DNA of 47,287 nucleotides from Virgisporangium aurantiacum. GTDB taxonomy: Bacteria; Actinomycetota; Actinomycetes; Mycobacteriales; Micromonosporaceae. The notes beneath the pieces are model-generated. The model was given only the letters and a program-made list of their open reading frames with translations. It was not told the origin of the DNA and ran no database searches. The position numbers were made by a program, and so were the translations under genes. This document shows positions 31,366-40,173 of the stretch, piece by piece (positions within the stretch are counted from its first letter, which is position 1; each line of letters starts with the position of its first letter). The DNA is taken from positions 1 through 47,287 of the forward strand of contig NZ_BOPG01000096.1 of assembly GCF_016863635.1 (NCBI RefSeq), in the 5' to 3' direction.

Positions 31366-31398
31366 ATGATCGGCTGCGTCCTGGCCATGGTCGGCTGA
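31366..31398 (+). CDS. Ten-codon leaderless mini-ORF before the GH18 gene
   Basis: Seen: ATG at 31366 encodes MIGCVLAMVG and a TGA at 31396-31398. The GH18 GTG follows after two bases, in another frame. With the TACGGT box just upstream, ribosomes would load on this mini-ORF first and could reinitiate at the GTG. Inference: a coupling device giving translation to a gene without its own Shine-Dalgarno. It could also be coincidental. Confidence 0.35.
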   Translation: MIGCVLAMVG

Positions 31399-31400
31399 CC

Positions 31401-32510
31401 GTGGCGGCCGTCCTCGGCGCGTACTACCCCGGATACGCCGACAATCCGCGCTACCCGGTCGCTCGGATCCCGGCCGATGTCCTGACCCATGTCTTCTACG
31501 CGTTCGCCCGCATCGATCAGGGTCGGTGCGTAGTCGGCGGAAATGCGCCGCAACACTTCGCCGACCTGGCGGCGCTCAAGCGCGCCTACCCCGGGCTGCG
31601 GACGCTGATCTCGATCGGCGGCTGGGGCGCGGGCGGGTTCTCCGACGCGGCGCTGACGCCCGAGTCGCGGGCCGCGTTCGTGGACTCCTGCCTCGGGCAG
31701 CTCGGTGACTTCGACGGGGTGGACTTGGACTGGGAGTTCCCGGTGTCGGGCGGACCCGAGAATGTGACGCACCGGCCCGAGGACCGGCGCAACGCCACCC
31801 TGCTGGCGGTCGAGTTCCGCCGGCGCCTCGGACCCGACCGGCTGCTGACGGCCGCGCTGCCGGCCGGCCGGTTGCAGTCCGCCGGGCCGTACGATCCGGC
31901 GGAGAGCTTCGAGCTGGCGGTACTGGCCGGTGTGCTGGACTTCGTCAACCTCATGACCTACGACTTCGGTACGGCGTTCTCGCCGGTCGCCACGTTCAAC
32001 GCGCCGCTGTACGAGATTGCCGAGGACCCGCTGGATCCGGCATTGCGCCCGTGGAACTGCGTTTCGGGTGCGGTGACGTACTACGAGGCCGCCGGGGTGC
32101 CGCGGGACAAGATCGTACTCGGGGTGCCGTTCTACGGTCGCGGGTTCCGGGTGACGGGTGCCGGTCGTGCCGAGGCCGGCGGTGGGCTGTTCCAGCCGCA
32201 GACCGGCACGGTCGAGGTCGGCGACTGGCGCGACATCCAGCGCGACCTGCTCCCCGATCCGGCCTGGAGCCGCTACCGCCACCCGGTGGCGCGTTCGCCG
32301 TGGCTCTACCATGCCGGCTCGCGGACGTTCGTGAGCTACGAGGACGCCGAGTCGATCGAGGAGCGATCCCGGTTCTCAGCAACGCACGGCTTGCGGGGGG
32401 CGTTCATGTGGGAGCTCGCCGGCGACGACGACGAGCACACCCTGCTGGCCGCGATGTCCCGCCCGTTTCAATCCAGCCTCCCGCTCGGGCGGCCCCGGCC
32501 GCGACGATGA
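31401..32510 (+). CDS. Glycoside hydrolase family 18 (chitinase-like)
   Basis: Seen: 369 residues from GTG 31401. VLGAYYPGYADNPRYPV, LTHVFYAFARIDQG, LRTLISIGGWGAGGF, catalytic DxxDxDxE as FDGVDLDWEFP (Glu about 112), FVNLMTYDFGTAFSP, ILGVPFYGRGFRVT, and final GAFMWELAGDDDE. Family knowledge: an intact GH18 chitinase/endo-N-acetylglucosaminidase barrel with the insertion domain of the group A type (GVPFYGRGF). No signal peptide is present, so it is cytosolic or exported by a non-classical route, unusual for chitinases. It is divergent from the AfsR-type gene and flanked on the other side by a decayed paralogue of it. Confidence 0.92.
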   Translation: MAAVLGAYYPGYADNPRYPVARIPADVLTHVFYAFARIDQGRCVVGGNAPQHFADLAALKRAYPGLRTLISIGGWGAGGFSDAALTPESRAAFVDSCLGQLGDFDGVDLDWEFPVSGGPENVTHRPEDRRNATLLAVEFRRRLGPDRLLTAALPAGRLQSAGPYDPAESFELAVLAGVLDFVNLMTYDFGTAFSPVATFNAPLYEIAEDPLDPALRPWNCVSGAVTYYEAAGVPRDKIVLGVPFYGRGFRVTGAGRAEAGGGLFQPQTGTVEVGDWRDIQRDLLPDPAWSRYRHPVARSPWLYHAGSRTFVSYEDAESIEERSRFSATHGLRGAFMWELAGDDDEHTLLAAMSRPFQSSLPLGRPRPRR

Positions 32511-32528
32511 GACGCTCCTCCGAGCGGG

Positions 32529-33660
32529 TCAGGTCGTCCTGAGTCTGGCGCGGACGGTGTCGGCCGTCGGGTGGTCGAGGTCGTCGAGGATCGTGAGGGC
32601 CCGGCACCAGGTGGAGCGCGCGGCAGTGGCGTCACCCGAAGCGCGCTGGGTGTCCCCGAGGTTGATGAGCGTCGTCGCCTGTTCGCACCGGTCGCCGAGA
32701 TCGTCGAACAGGTCGAGAGCCTGCCGGTAGCAGCTCACCGCGTCGGGGTGCTGGGTGAGGTGGTGGTGGGCCTGCCCGAGGCTGTCCCACGTGCTCGCCA
32801 GCCAGGGCCGGTCGTCGAGTTCCCGCAGGAGCGGGAGCGCCCGCTCGCAGTGGTCGAGCGCGTGCCGGTACTCGCCGAGTTCGAGGTGGCACCAGCCGAT
32901 CTGGGTGAGGGTCTCGGCATGTCCGGGTCGGTAGCCGGCGGCCCCGTACCGCGCCATGGCCCGCTGGGCGCAGTCGAGACCGCGACGGGCGTGGCCCCGC
33001 TCCGTCCACATTCTGGCCATTTCCAACAGGGTGTGGCCCTGCCCGAGGTCGTCGCCGGCCTCGATGGACGCGTCCAGCGCGCGCAGGTAATGCGTTTCGG
33101 CGTCCCGGTGGTGGCGGAGCAGGTAGCTCGCGCGGGCGAGGTAACGGTGGGCGTAGGCCCGCGCGCGCGGATCGGCGAGTCGTTCGCCGGACGCCACGGC
33201 GGCCCGGGCGCCGGCCAGCTCGGCCAGCAGGGCCCTGGTCTCCGCGAACGGCAGGCTGGCGAGGCTGGCCGCCGCATGGGCGGAGATGTCGGGCCCCGGG
33301 TGCGGCCCCAGCAGCCGGAACAGCCGCGCGGCGCCGGGGGGTGAGCGTCGTGTACGACCAGGAGAACACCGCCCGCACGTCGGTGGTGAAGCCGTCCAGG
33401 TGGGTGCCGTGCAGCTCGTCCGCCAACGCCCGTAAGGGAAAGCGCGGATGGGTGGCGGCGCGGGCGGCGACGATGGCCAGCGCGAGCGGCAGCCGCGCGC
33501 AGCGCTCGATGATGTCGGTGACCGCGTCCGGATCGGCCGCCCGAGGCCCTACCGGGGCGCGATCCCCGGTGACGAGGCGACCGTCACCATCCGGGAGAAC
33601 AACCCGGTTGGCGGGAACTGGTTGGCCAGGGCGCGCCTGCACTGCGCGCGGTAGACGCAC
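32529..33660 (-). pseudogene. Decayed AfsR-type regulator paralogue
   Basis: Seen: in minus direction, scraps of an NB-ARC end (NQFPPTGLFSRMVT), then DPDAVTDIIERCARLPLA, LAIVAARAATHPRFPLRA, VRAVFSWSYTTLT, a frameshift at a run of six C (about 33340), PGAARLFRLLGPHPG in the next frame, and then intact TPR repeats (DAETHYLRALDASIEAGD; ALPLLRELDDRPWLASTW; CRALTILDDLDHPTAD). The DNA-binding, BTAD and most NB-ARC sequence is missing. Inference: a degraded copy related to the full-length regulator at 28.5-31.3 kb, sharing LPLALAIVAARAATHP. The 222-residue TPR part could still be expressed as a separate protein. Confidence 0.8.
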
Positions 33661-34264
33661 CCGTTCAGGCAAGCCGGCTGGCGGCGCCAGCCGGCTCGCC
33701 CCTGCGGTTCTGGTACGCAAGCTGACTTTGTCGATGCAATCGAGCAGGACTCGGCCCAACGATCCCCACCCCCGCCGGCCGCCGGCCAATCAACGCGGCC
33801 CCGTGGACGATTACAGGATGTCTGGTTGGCCCGCGAGGCGGCGCCCAGGTTCGGGAGAGTCTGTTCTCGATCTCGTAGTCACTACGTCGCGGACGCGAGG
33901 AGCCTGCCGCTTGCGTGAGGGTCAGGGGTCATCGGGGCGCGGCTAACGAGTCTGAACGTCGGCGGCCATGCCGGACGCGCCCCAGACCAAGACGTCCCCG
34001 GATCGACTCGCAGTCGGCAACGCCGGTACACGTTGAACGCTTCTCTGGTGGCAACGCCAACTGGCCCGACGACGGTCCTGGCGTGGCGTCGATGCCGTAC
34101 GCGGCGCTTCGCCCGGCGAGCACCCCGCCGCCCCGGCGGACAGTCAACCGTCAACAGTGGACAAAATCTGTCGGCTACTTTCCTGAAACCGACCGACGCC
34201 CCATTGAGTGTTACTTGCATCGATGAGCGACATCGACCTCGGCACACAGGGGAGCGGGAGAGAG
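33661..34264. other. Intergenic region, no recognisable gene
   Basis: About 600 bp with short open frames on both strands, all Arg/Pro/Ala-rich and without start signals. It contains the upstream region of the secreted protein at 34265, whose GGGAGAGAG ribosome site lies at its end. TACTTT (about 34177) is a possible -10. Nothing else recognised. Confidence 0.4.
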
Positions 34265-35212
34265 ATGAATCTGATCCACGGGGGACGGCGGCTTATGGCC
34301 GTCGGCGTCCTCAGCCTCGCGGCGCTGGCGTTCGTCGGATCGGCGGCGGCCGCGTCGCCGGCCGTCGCCGGACAGGCGCCGGCCACCGGGCCGGCGAAGT
34401 TCACGGTCGACACGGCGCCGCTGGTGCTCAGCCACGACGGCACCCATTACACCGGGGACCTGCGGGTCACCGTACGCAACGTCGGTGGGGAGGCGTCAGA
34501 GAACACGATGATGGAGCTGGGCCTGCCGGCCGGTCTGAGATTCAACAGCTCCGACGGGGTCTGCACGTTCGGCGAGGCCCGGGTGTACTGCGCCATGTTC
34601 GGTGGGATCGAGCCGGGCGCGCGGAAGACCTACACGCTGTCGTTCGGTTCCTGGGCGGCTCCGTCAGCCCGGGCCCGGATCACTTCGGTGGCCGACCTGA
34701 CGGTCACCCCGGATGGGGAAGGCGCAACCGGCGCCGCGTCGGACACCTACGCCGGCATTTTGAAGAGCACCACCGGTTCGATCCGTCACCCGCGGCCGTA
34801 CGCGCCGAGCACCGTCGCCCGGACGCAGCTCACCGCCGGACCGGCCGCGATTCGGGAGCTGCCGGGCACGGCGGGTACGCGCGAGTTCGAGGTGCGCATC
34901 CCGGTGACCGTCCGGGCGGGTAACGACATCCCGAACGACTTTGGTGTGGTGCGCATCGCCAAGCCCGAGGGCACCAGTCTCCCGCACACCGAGCCGTCGG
35001 CGGTCTGCACGTTGGACTGCGAGGTGCCCGGCGACTGGATGGCCGCCGGTGAGACCCGCACCTTCGACATCGTCTTCACCTACAACCCGGCGACGCTGCC
35101 GGTGGACGAGAAGGTGACCCTCGAGGGCGTCATGAACCACGGCGGCCTGATCCAGCCAGAGGCGACCCCCGCCCGCAACACCGCGACGGTTCCGCTGACC
35201 ATCGCGGCATAA
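34265..35212 (+). CDS. Secreted protein with two Ig-like/DUF11-like domains
   Basis: Seen: 315 residues from ATG 34265. Signal peptide MNLIHGGRRLMAVGVLSLAA to ASPAVAGQA. First domain LRVTVRNVGGEASENTMM and LPAGLRFNSSDGVCTFGE, with a cysteine pair (VCTF...VYCAM); second domain TREFEVRIPVTVRAGND with a pair (AVCTLDCEVPGDW) and TFDIVFTYNPATLPVDEK. Family knowledge: LxVTVxNxG and LPxGLxF are markers of DUF11/CARDB-like beta sandwiches of cell-surface proteins. No sortase motif. Inference: a secreted structural or adhesion protein. A perfect 12-bp terminator hairpin follows. Confidence 0.78.
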   Translation: MNLIHGGRRLMAVGVLSLAALAFVGSAAAASPAVAGQAPATGPAKFTVDTAPLVLSHDGTHYTGDLRVTVRNVGGEASENTMMELGLPAGLRFNSSDGVCTFGEARVYCAMFGGIEPGARKTYTLSFGSWAAPSARARITSVADLTVTPDGEGATGAASDTYAGILKSTTGSIRHPRPYAPSTVARTQLTAGPAAIRELPGTAGTREFEVRIPVTVRAGNDIPNDFGVVRIAKPEGTSLPHTEPSAVCTLDCEVPGDWMAAGETRTFDIVFTYNPATLPVDEKVTLEGVMNHGGLIQPEATPARNTATVPLTIAA

Positions 35213-35222
35213 GCGCGTATCC

Positions 35223-35252
35223 CCCGGGTGACCCGAACCGGGGTCACCCGGG
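35223..35252 (+). terminator. Strong hairpin terminator after the secreted protein
   Basis: Perfect 12-bp stem CCCGGGTGACCC/GGGTCACCCGGG with a 6-nt loop, 10 nt after the stop codon at 35212. Confidence 0.75.
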
Positions 35253-35328
35253 ACTCACGCCTTACTGCGCCTTTCCACAACCCGGCCGGCAGCTTCCCGA
35301 TCACGGTCACCGCCACCGACAACGGCTC

Positions 35329-35427
35329 GTGCGTGCCCTGGCCCAGTGCGACCACGAGGGACCGTTCGGGCGGCCGGTGCGGGTCTCCCGAGCCTCGATC
35401 GACCGGTGGAACCGGGCCTGGCGCCGG
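35329..35427 (+). pseudogene. Integrase/transposase N-terminal fragment
   Basis: Seen: VRALAQCDHEGPFGRPVR, VSRASIDRWNRAWR, then unrelated sequence. Family knowledge: this matches the helix-turn-helix start of DDE integrase-type transposases (EHxGPFGxxVRVSRxTIDRWxRAW). Inference: a roughly 33-residue remnant of an insertion element; the catalytic domain is gone. Confidence 0.5.
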
Positions 35428-35456
35428 GTGCGCGAAACGCTCGAATGGGGCACAGA

Positions 35457-35777
35457 TCAGGCGTCGAGGACCGCGGGCGCCCGGCCGCGCGACCGGCGCC
35501 GCCCGCCCAGACGGGCGCCGAGGTACACCAGGCCCAGCCCGACCGCGTAGATGACCAGATTCACCAGGCCGTACGCGAACAGGTCGGCGTTTTCGTACCG
35601 GGGAAACGGGCCGCCGAACGCCGCGCCCGATCCGCTTGCCCACTCCATCACGAGTGACAGCGTCTGGAACGTGAAGACGAACGCGTGCGCCGCGATGTAC
35701 GCGACGAAAGCCGCCATCCGGTTGCGGACGAAGAATCCCAACGGCAGCGGGGCGAGGATCATGAGGATGAGTTCCAT
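35457..35777 (-). CDS. Small three-helix membrane protein
   Basis: Seen: 106 residues from ATG 35777, MELILMILAPLPLGFFVRNR, AAFVAYIAAHAFVFTFQTLS, a short loop with GGPFPRYENADLFAYG, then LVNLVIYAVGLGLVYLGARL and a basic C-terminus. Three hydrophobic segments. No family recognised. CATCGT ends 6 nt before the ATG, close to the leaderless pattern. It reads away from the sensor kinase gene and could share its control region. Confidence 0.65.
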   Translation of the reverse strand: MELILMILAPLPLGFFVRNRMAAFVAYIAAHAFVFTFQTLSLVMEWASGSGAAFGGPFPRYENADLFAYGLVNLVIYAVGLGLVYLGARLGGRRRSRGRAPAVLDA

Positions 35778-35910
35778 GCGATGACGATGTCCCTCGGGAC
35801 CGGTCCGCGTCTTCCGTGCCGTCGCTGAAACCCGGCACGGGTGGGCGCGTGCTGGTGGACGCGTGCTGGCACGGATGCGCCCGGGGTCCTCGGTCCGGGA
35901 CGATGGAGGG

Positions 35911-37872
35911 ATGACCACCCGGCCCCACGTACTGCTCGCCGCCGGCGTGCTCGCGTACCTGGCCGGGATCGCGGCGAACCTCACGATGAACGCGCCGGAC
36001 GCGCACGCCAACGCGGTGCAGGCGCTCACGACGTTGTCGCCGGCGCTGGTGCTGGGGGTAGTGGTGGCGGTGCGTCGCCCGGCGAGCCCGGTCGGGCCGG
36101 CGTTGGTCGCGCTGGCGGCCGCGCCATCCGCCGCGTGGGCGATGGAGAACTGGGGTGTCAGCGACGCGCCCGCGGCATCCGTCGGTGCGTACGTGTCACC
36201 CGGGGCGTGGGTGTTCAACCTGGCCGGTTTCGTCGTGCTGTGCCTGGTCTTCCCCGACGGGCGTCCGCGCGGACGTTTCTGGGCTGTCCTTCCCTGGGCC
36301 TACCTGGCCGCGGCCGTCGCGGTTATCGCGCTGATCGCGGTCGAGCCGCTGGGCTACGCCGACCGCGGTGGACCGTTGCCGGGAACGACGCCGCTGCCGT
36401 GGCCCGACCCCGTGTTCCGGGCCCTGGAGGTGCTCGTCGGCCTCGGCCTGCTCACCGTGCTCGGCGGCGCCGTGGCCGCTCTGGTGGTGCACTACCGGCG
36501 CGGCGACGATCTGGTGCGGGTGCAAGTGCGCTGGCTGATGCTCGGTGCCGGGTCGGTGCCGGTTCTGCTGGCCGCCGGCTGGATCGCCGAGTTCGCCGGC
36601 GCGTCCGTCAACGTCTACCTCGGCTTCCTCGCCGCGATGGTTCTCTTCGTACCGGCGACGGTCGCGGTCGCGATCCTGCGCCACGACCTGCTCGACGTCG
36701 ATCGCCTGCTCGGCGGCACGGTGGCCTGGGCGGTCACGTCGGTGGTGTCGGCCGGGGTGTTCGCCGCCGTGGTGCTGGCAATCGCGCAAGTCGGGGCCGG
36801 TGTTGTCGGTGGGACGGCCGGCAGCGTCACGGCGGCGGCATTCGTGACCGCGCTGGTTCTGCTGCCGTTGCACCGGCGGGTCCACGACGTGGTCGGCCGC
36901 CTGCTCGACCGGGAGCGGACCGTCATGATCGCGACCGTGCGGCAGTTCGTCCGCGACGTCCGCGACGGGCGCGCCGAACCGGAGGCCGTGCAGGACGCGC
37001 TGCGTTCCGCCCTCGACGACCGGGCGCTCGTGGTGCTGCTATGGCTTCCGGGCGCCGACGGGTACGTTGACCTGTCCGGCGGCGCTCACACGGTCCCGGA
37101 TTCCGCACAGGCGATCGCCCTGACCGCCCGCGGCTCCGAGGTCGGCGCGGTCCTCCTCGGCCGGACGACGGCGCGGCGCCGACGCCGCGCCCTGGAGGCG
37201 GCCGTGGAGGCGCGGCTGCCGCTGGAGGTCAGTCGGCTACGGGTCGAACTGCGCCGTGCGCTTGCCGATGCCCGCGCCAGCCGCACCCGGCTGGTCGAGG
37301 GCGTGGCCGACGAGCGCCGCCGGCTCGAGCGTGACCTTCATGACGGCGCCCAGCAGCGCGTCCTCGCGGTCGGGATGAGGTTGCGGTCCGCGCAGCGCCG
37401 GCATCCGCCGGGCGACCCGACCCACGCGGACCTCGAGGCCGCGGTCGCGGCATTGGAGGGGACGGTCGCGGAACTGCGCCGGCTCGCCCACGGCGTCCGG
37501 CCCGGCCGCCTCGACGAGGGGCTCGACGCGGCGATCCGCGACCTCGTGCGCGACAGTCCGGTGCCGGTCTCGTTGGATCTGTTCCCGGGCCCCGCCGGTG
37601 CCGGTCTCGCCGGCGTGGGCGAGGCGGTTGCCACCACGGCGTACTTCGTTGTCGCCGAGTGTCTGAGCAACGCGCTCAAACACGCCGACGCGTCCTCCGT
37701 CACGGTGACGCTGGCGCGGGCCGGCGGGCGTCTCACCGTCGCAGTGGGCGACGACGGCCGCGGCGGCGCGAGCGGTCTCACCGCGTTGCGCGACCGCGTG
37801 GCGGCAGTGGGCGGTCAGCTCGAGATCGACAGCCCTCCCGGGGGCGGCACCACGGTACGAGCGGAGCTGTAG
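35911..37872 (+). CDS. NarL-type sensor histidine kinase with membrane N-terminus
   Basis: Seen: 653 residues from ATG 35911. About eight transmembrane helices fill residues 5-330 (LLAAGVLAYLAGIAANL; LLGGTVAWAVTSVVSAG), then a GAF-like linker and coiled coil. HisKA_3 dimerisation follows with phospho-acceptor His477 in LERDLHDGAQQRVLAVG. The HATPase_c domain has AECLSNALKHADAS and VAVGDDGRGGASGLTALR. Family knowledge: these multi-helix actinobacterial kinases pair with LuxR-type response regulators. The signal is unknown; the membrane domain lacks an extracellular sensor, suggesting membrane stress or a lipid-soluble cue. The response regulator follows after 2 bp. Confidence 0.92.
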   Translation: MTTRPHVLLAAGVLAYLAGIAANLTMNAPDAHANAVQALTTLSPALVLGVVVAVRRPASPVGPALVALAAAPSAAWAMENWGVSDAPAASVGAYVSPGAWVFNLAGFVVLCLVFPDGRPRGRFWAVLPWAYLAAAVAVIALIAVEPLGYADRGGPLPGTTPLPWPDPVFRALEVLVGLGLLTVLGGAVAALVVHYRRGDDLVRVQVRWLMLGAGSVPVLLAAGWIAEFAGASVNVYLGFLAAMVLFVPATVAVAILRHDLLDVDRLLGGTVAWAVTSVVSAGVFAAVVLAIAQVGAGVVGGTAGSVTAAAFVTALVLLPLHRRVHDVVGRLLDRERTVMIATVRQFVRDVRDGRAEPEAVQDALRSALDDRALVVLLWLPGADGYVDLSGGAHTVPDSAQAIALTARGSEVGAVLLGRTTARRRRRALEAAVEARLPLEVSRLRVELRRALADARASRTRLVEGVADERRRLERDLHDGAQQRVLAVGMRLRSAQRRHPPGDPTHADLEAAVAALEGTVAELRRLAHGVRPGRLDEGLDAAIRDLVRDSPVPVSLDLFPGPAGAGLAGVGEAVATTAYFVVAECLSNALKHADASSVTVTLARAGGRLTVAVGDDGRGGASGLTALRDRVAAVGGQLEIDSPPGGGTTVRAEL

Positions 37873-37874
37873 AC

Positions 37875-38516
37875 GTGCGGATCATCGTCGCCGAGGACTC
37901 GGTGCTGTTCCGGGAAGGGCTGGTACGGCTGCTCACCGAGGCCGGCCACGAGGTGGTCGCCGCGGTCGGCGACGCTTCAGCCCTGACCGACGCCGTGGGC
38001 GCGGCCCGTCCTGACCTGATCGTGGTGGACGTACGCATGCCGCCCTCGATGACCGACGACGGTGCGCAGGCGGCGCGGGAGTTGCGTAGCGTCGACCCCG
38101 ATTTGCCGATTCTCCTGCTGTCGCAGCACATCGCCACGCGGCACGCGGTCGACCTGGTGGCGACCGGGGCGTTCGGCTATCTGCTGAAGGACCGGGTACT
38201 GCGCGTCGACGACTTCCTCGACGCGGTCCGCCGGGTCGGCGCCGGCGGCTCGGCGCTCGACCCGGCGATCGTCGGCGCGCTGGTGAGCCCCGGACACGAC
38301 CTCCTTCACGCTCTCACCATCCGGGAACGGCAGGTGCTGGCACTGGTGGCGGAGGGCCTGTCGAACAGCGCGATATCGGCCCGCCTGGTGGTGACCGAGC
38401 GCACCGTCGAGACGCATATGCGCGCGATCTTCCAGAAACTCGGCCTCCACGACTCCGACGACACCCACCGGCGGGTCCTCGCGGTGCTCGCGTTCCTGAC
38501 GCGCGGGTCGAGGTGA
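37875..38516 (+). CDS. NarL/FixJ-family response regulator
   Basis: Seen: 213 residues from GTG 37875. Receiver domain VRIIVAEDSVLFREGLVRLL with phospho-acceptor Asp52 in LIVVDVRMPPS, and Lys in GYLLKDRVL. LuxR-type helix-turn-helix LTIRERQVLALVAEGLSN followed by ISARLVVTERTVETHM. Family knowledge: cognate partner of the kinase gene 2 bp upstream; the two stop/start codons nearly touch, so they are co-translated. Targets are not evident; the small membrane genes at 35.5 and 38.6 kb are the nearest candidates. Confidence 0.93.
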   Translation: MRIIVAEDSVLFREGLVRLLTEAGHEVVAAVGDASALTDAVGAARPDLIVVDVRMPPSMTDDGAQAARELRSVDPDLPILLLSQHIATRHAVDLVATGAFGYLLKDRVLRVDDFLDAVRRVGAGGSALDPAIVGALVSPGHDLLHALTIRERQVLALVAEGLSNSAISARLVVTERTVETHMRAIFQKLGLHDSDDTHRRVLAVLAFLTRGSR

Positions 38517-38620
38517 GCCGGTTCCGTTTGCCGAAAATGCGCTGATGATCGGCATCGGGCCGGCGCCGGCGGCGTGACGCCGCAGTTTGTGGAATCAGCG
38601 CGAAGGGTAGATCGCCGTCC

Positions 38621-38842
38621 ATGGTTGATGAACGGGTGAAGTCGGTCGGCGGCTATCTCATGCGGCTTGGTGGCGGGGTCCTGGTCATTCTCGGGATCCT
38701 CGGGGCATTCACCGCACTGTCGCAGGGCAATCTCATCGGGATCATCATCAGCGTCGCGTTTGTTGTCGGTGGGGCGTTCCTGTTCAAGCGCTCGAGCGGC
38801 ACCAGGCGAGCGCGAGAATCGGCATCGGTCTCCCGCGGGTGA
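38621..38842 (+). CDS. Small two-helix membrane protein
   Basis: Seen: 73 residues, MVDERVKSVGGYLMRLGGG, VLVILGILGAFTALSQGNLI, GIIISVAFVVGGAFLFKRSS, then a basic tail. Two transmembrane helices with a short loop. No family recognised. It follows the response regulator by about 100 bp and may be a target of that two-component system. Start supported only by the N-terminal composition. Confidence 0.6.
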   Translation: MVDERVKSVGGYLMRLGGGVLVILGILGAFTALSQGNLIGIIISVAFVVGGAFLFKRSSGTRRARESASVSRG

Positions 38843-39144
38843 CCACGTGAGGAACACGGCGCCACGTCGTGGAGAGGTCGGCGTCGATAAAGGCGTCAAC
38901 ACCACATGGCCTTGAGCGGGGACCAAGTTGCCGGCACTCAAGGCATCGACCTGGGGCACCTTCGCGCCGGCTGCGCACGACGAGCCGCACCGGTGCGGCT
39001 GTCAATATCGGTCCCGCCGTCGACAGGTATCGGCCTCACCGTGAATCGCACCAGCGCGCCCCGTCTCGGACGCCACCCGGCAACACCGTCGTAGCGATTC
39101 GGTTCTGGGGCATCGCGACCGCCCCAGCCAAGATCACGTTTACG
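38843..39144. other. Intergenic region without a recognisable gene
   Basis: About 300 bp between the small membrane protein and the regulator remnant. The long open frames here are antisense-like (Arg/Pro-rich) and have no start signals. Probably eroded sequence. Confidence 0.4.
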
Positions 39145-39458
39145 GGTTTGCCGCGGACAACGCGGCCGTGCGGATCTGGGCTCGCGACCTGGTCGAGGCC
39201 GAGGGGCCGGCGCGCCGACGTCGACTGTGTGCTGGCCCTGTCGTACGCCGCGGCCTGCCGCGACGACGCCGAGCAGGCAGCCGAACTGATCGGGGCAAGC
39301 GGCGGCGGACTGTTCCACGACACAGCCAACTTCGTGCACCACATGCTCATCCGCGACCGGGTCGTACGCCCGATGCTCGACCCGCCGGCGTTCGAGGCGG
39401 CACTCGGGCGCGGCACGGCCAATCCGTCGCCGCGATCCTCGCCGAACAGGGCCTCTGA
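39145..39458 (+). pseudogene. C-terminal remnant of a BTAD/LuxR-type large regulator
   Basis: Seen: AAVRIWARDLVEAEG; after a frameshift (about 39205) ADVDCVLALSYAAACRDD, AEQAAELIGASGGGLFHD, TANFVHHMLIRDRVVRPM; after another shift (about 39425) QSVAAILAEQGL and a stop. Family knowledge: the ending FHDTAxFVHxxxxRDRxVRPxLDPxxxxAALxRG...AEQGL is typical of the C-terminus of large actinobacterial ATPase regulators. Inference: only the last 100 residues remain, with two frameshifts. Confidence 0.5.
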
Positions 39459-39476
39459 CCGACGGCGGAGGCGTCG

Positions 39477-39740
39477 TCAAGCCCTGGCAGCCAAGGAGTT
39501 GTGCACCGCAACCTGTGGGAGCGTCGCCGGCGCGCCGTAGCCGTGCTCGACCAGCCACCGGATCTCCATCAAGCTGCGCAACGACGAGTACGCGCGAAAC
39601 ACGTCGATCTCGACCTCGCCGCCGTAGCCCGCGACGGCGCACGGGGTGTGAGCTGGGCCGATGTCCTGGTGGGAGATGATCGGGTTCGCGCGTCCGCGCC
39701 TCGGCCCTCCCGACGCCTCCCGAACGCTTGATCGGTGCAC
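39477..39740 (-). pseudogene. Remnant of an aminoglycoside phosphotransferase-like gene
   Basis: Seen: HQDIGPAHTPCAVAGYGG, EVEIDVFRAYSSLRSLME, IRWLVEHGYGAPATLPQV. Family knowledge: this resembles the C-terminal half of APH-family proteins (H-D-I/L-x-P-x-H ... GYGDxExDL ... RAYxxLR). The catalytic loop HxDxxPxH is imperfect and the IDW segment is missing. Inference: an inactive remnant. The family assignment is tentative. Confidence 0.4.
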
Positions 39741-39879
39741 GCACAGCGGGCATCGTCGCGCAAGTCTGGACTACTGAACGTAGTCAACGGTAGCTCTGGC
39801 CATCTCGACGGTGAATCACCCTCGGTGCGGGTTAGGTTGCCGTTGTTGCTGGTTATGGTGGTCGCGGGCGCCAGTGTTC

Positions 39880-39885
39880 TACAGT
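39880..39885 (+). promoter_or_regulatory. -10 box of a probable leaderless promoter (TACAGT)
   Basis: TACAGT ends 6 nt before GTG 39892, selecting that codon as the start of the small membrane protein and of the two-gene unit. Confidence 0.45.
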
Positions 39886-39891
39886 CTGCCG

Positions 39892-40173
39892 GTGTCGTTG
39901 ACCAGCGATGATCTGGATGTGATCCGGCGGAGGCGTTCGTATCGGGCGGGTATCTGGGTGGCCCGTGCGGCGCTGCCGGTGGGGCTGCTGTGTCTGATAC
40001 TCATCGTGACCGACCCGGATGTCCGGTTCTCTGGTCCGCTGACGTTCGTCTCTCTGGTGGGTTCGGTGTTCTCGTCCCGCCAGGACGATCAGGCTCGGGT
40101 TGCCCTTCGCCGGACGCTCCACAGGGACGTGTTCGGGCTCGGTCTGAGACCACGCCCGGCCGGGGACGTCTGA
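39892..40173 (+). CDS. Small membrane protein, first gene of an unknown two-gene unit
   Basis: Seen: 93 residues from GTG 39892: a charged start (SLTSDDLDVIRRRRSYRA), two hydrophobic segments (VARAALPVGLLCLILIV; PLTFVSLVGSVF), and a basic tail with RTLHRDVFGLGLRPRPAG. No family recognised. The stop overlaps the next start as TGATG, so the two products are made together. Inference: a membrane anchor or regulator for the downstream 509-residue protein. The upstream-extended frame (to 39811) is Cys/Trp-rich and unlikely. Confidence 0.65.
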   Translation: MSLTSDDLDVIRRRRSYRAGIWVARAALPVGLLCLILIVTDPDVRFSGPLTFVSLVGSVFSSRQDDQARVALRRTLHRDVFGLGLRPRPAGDV

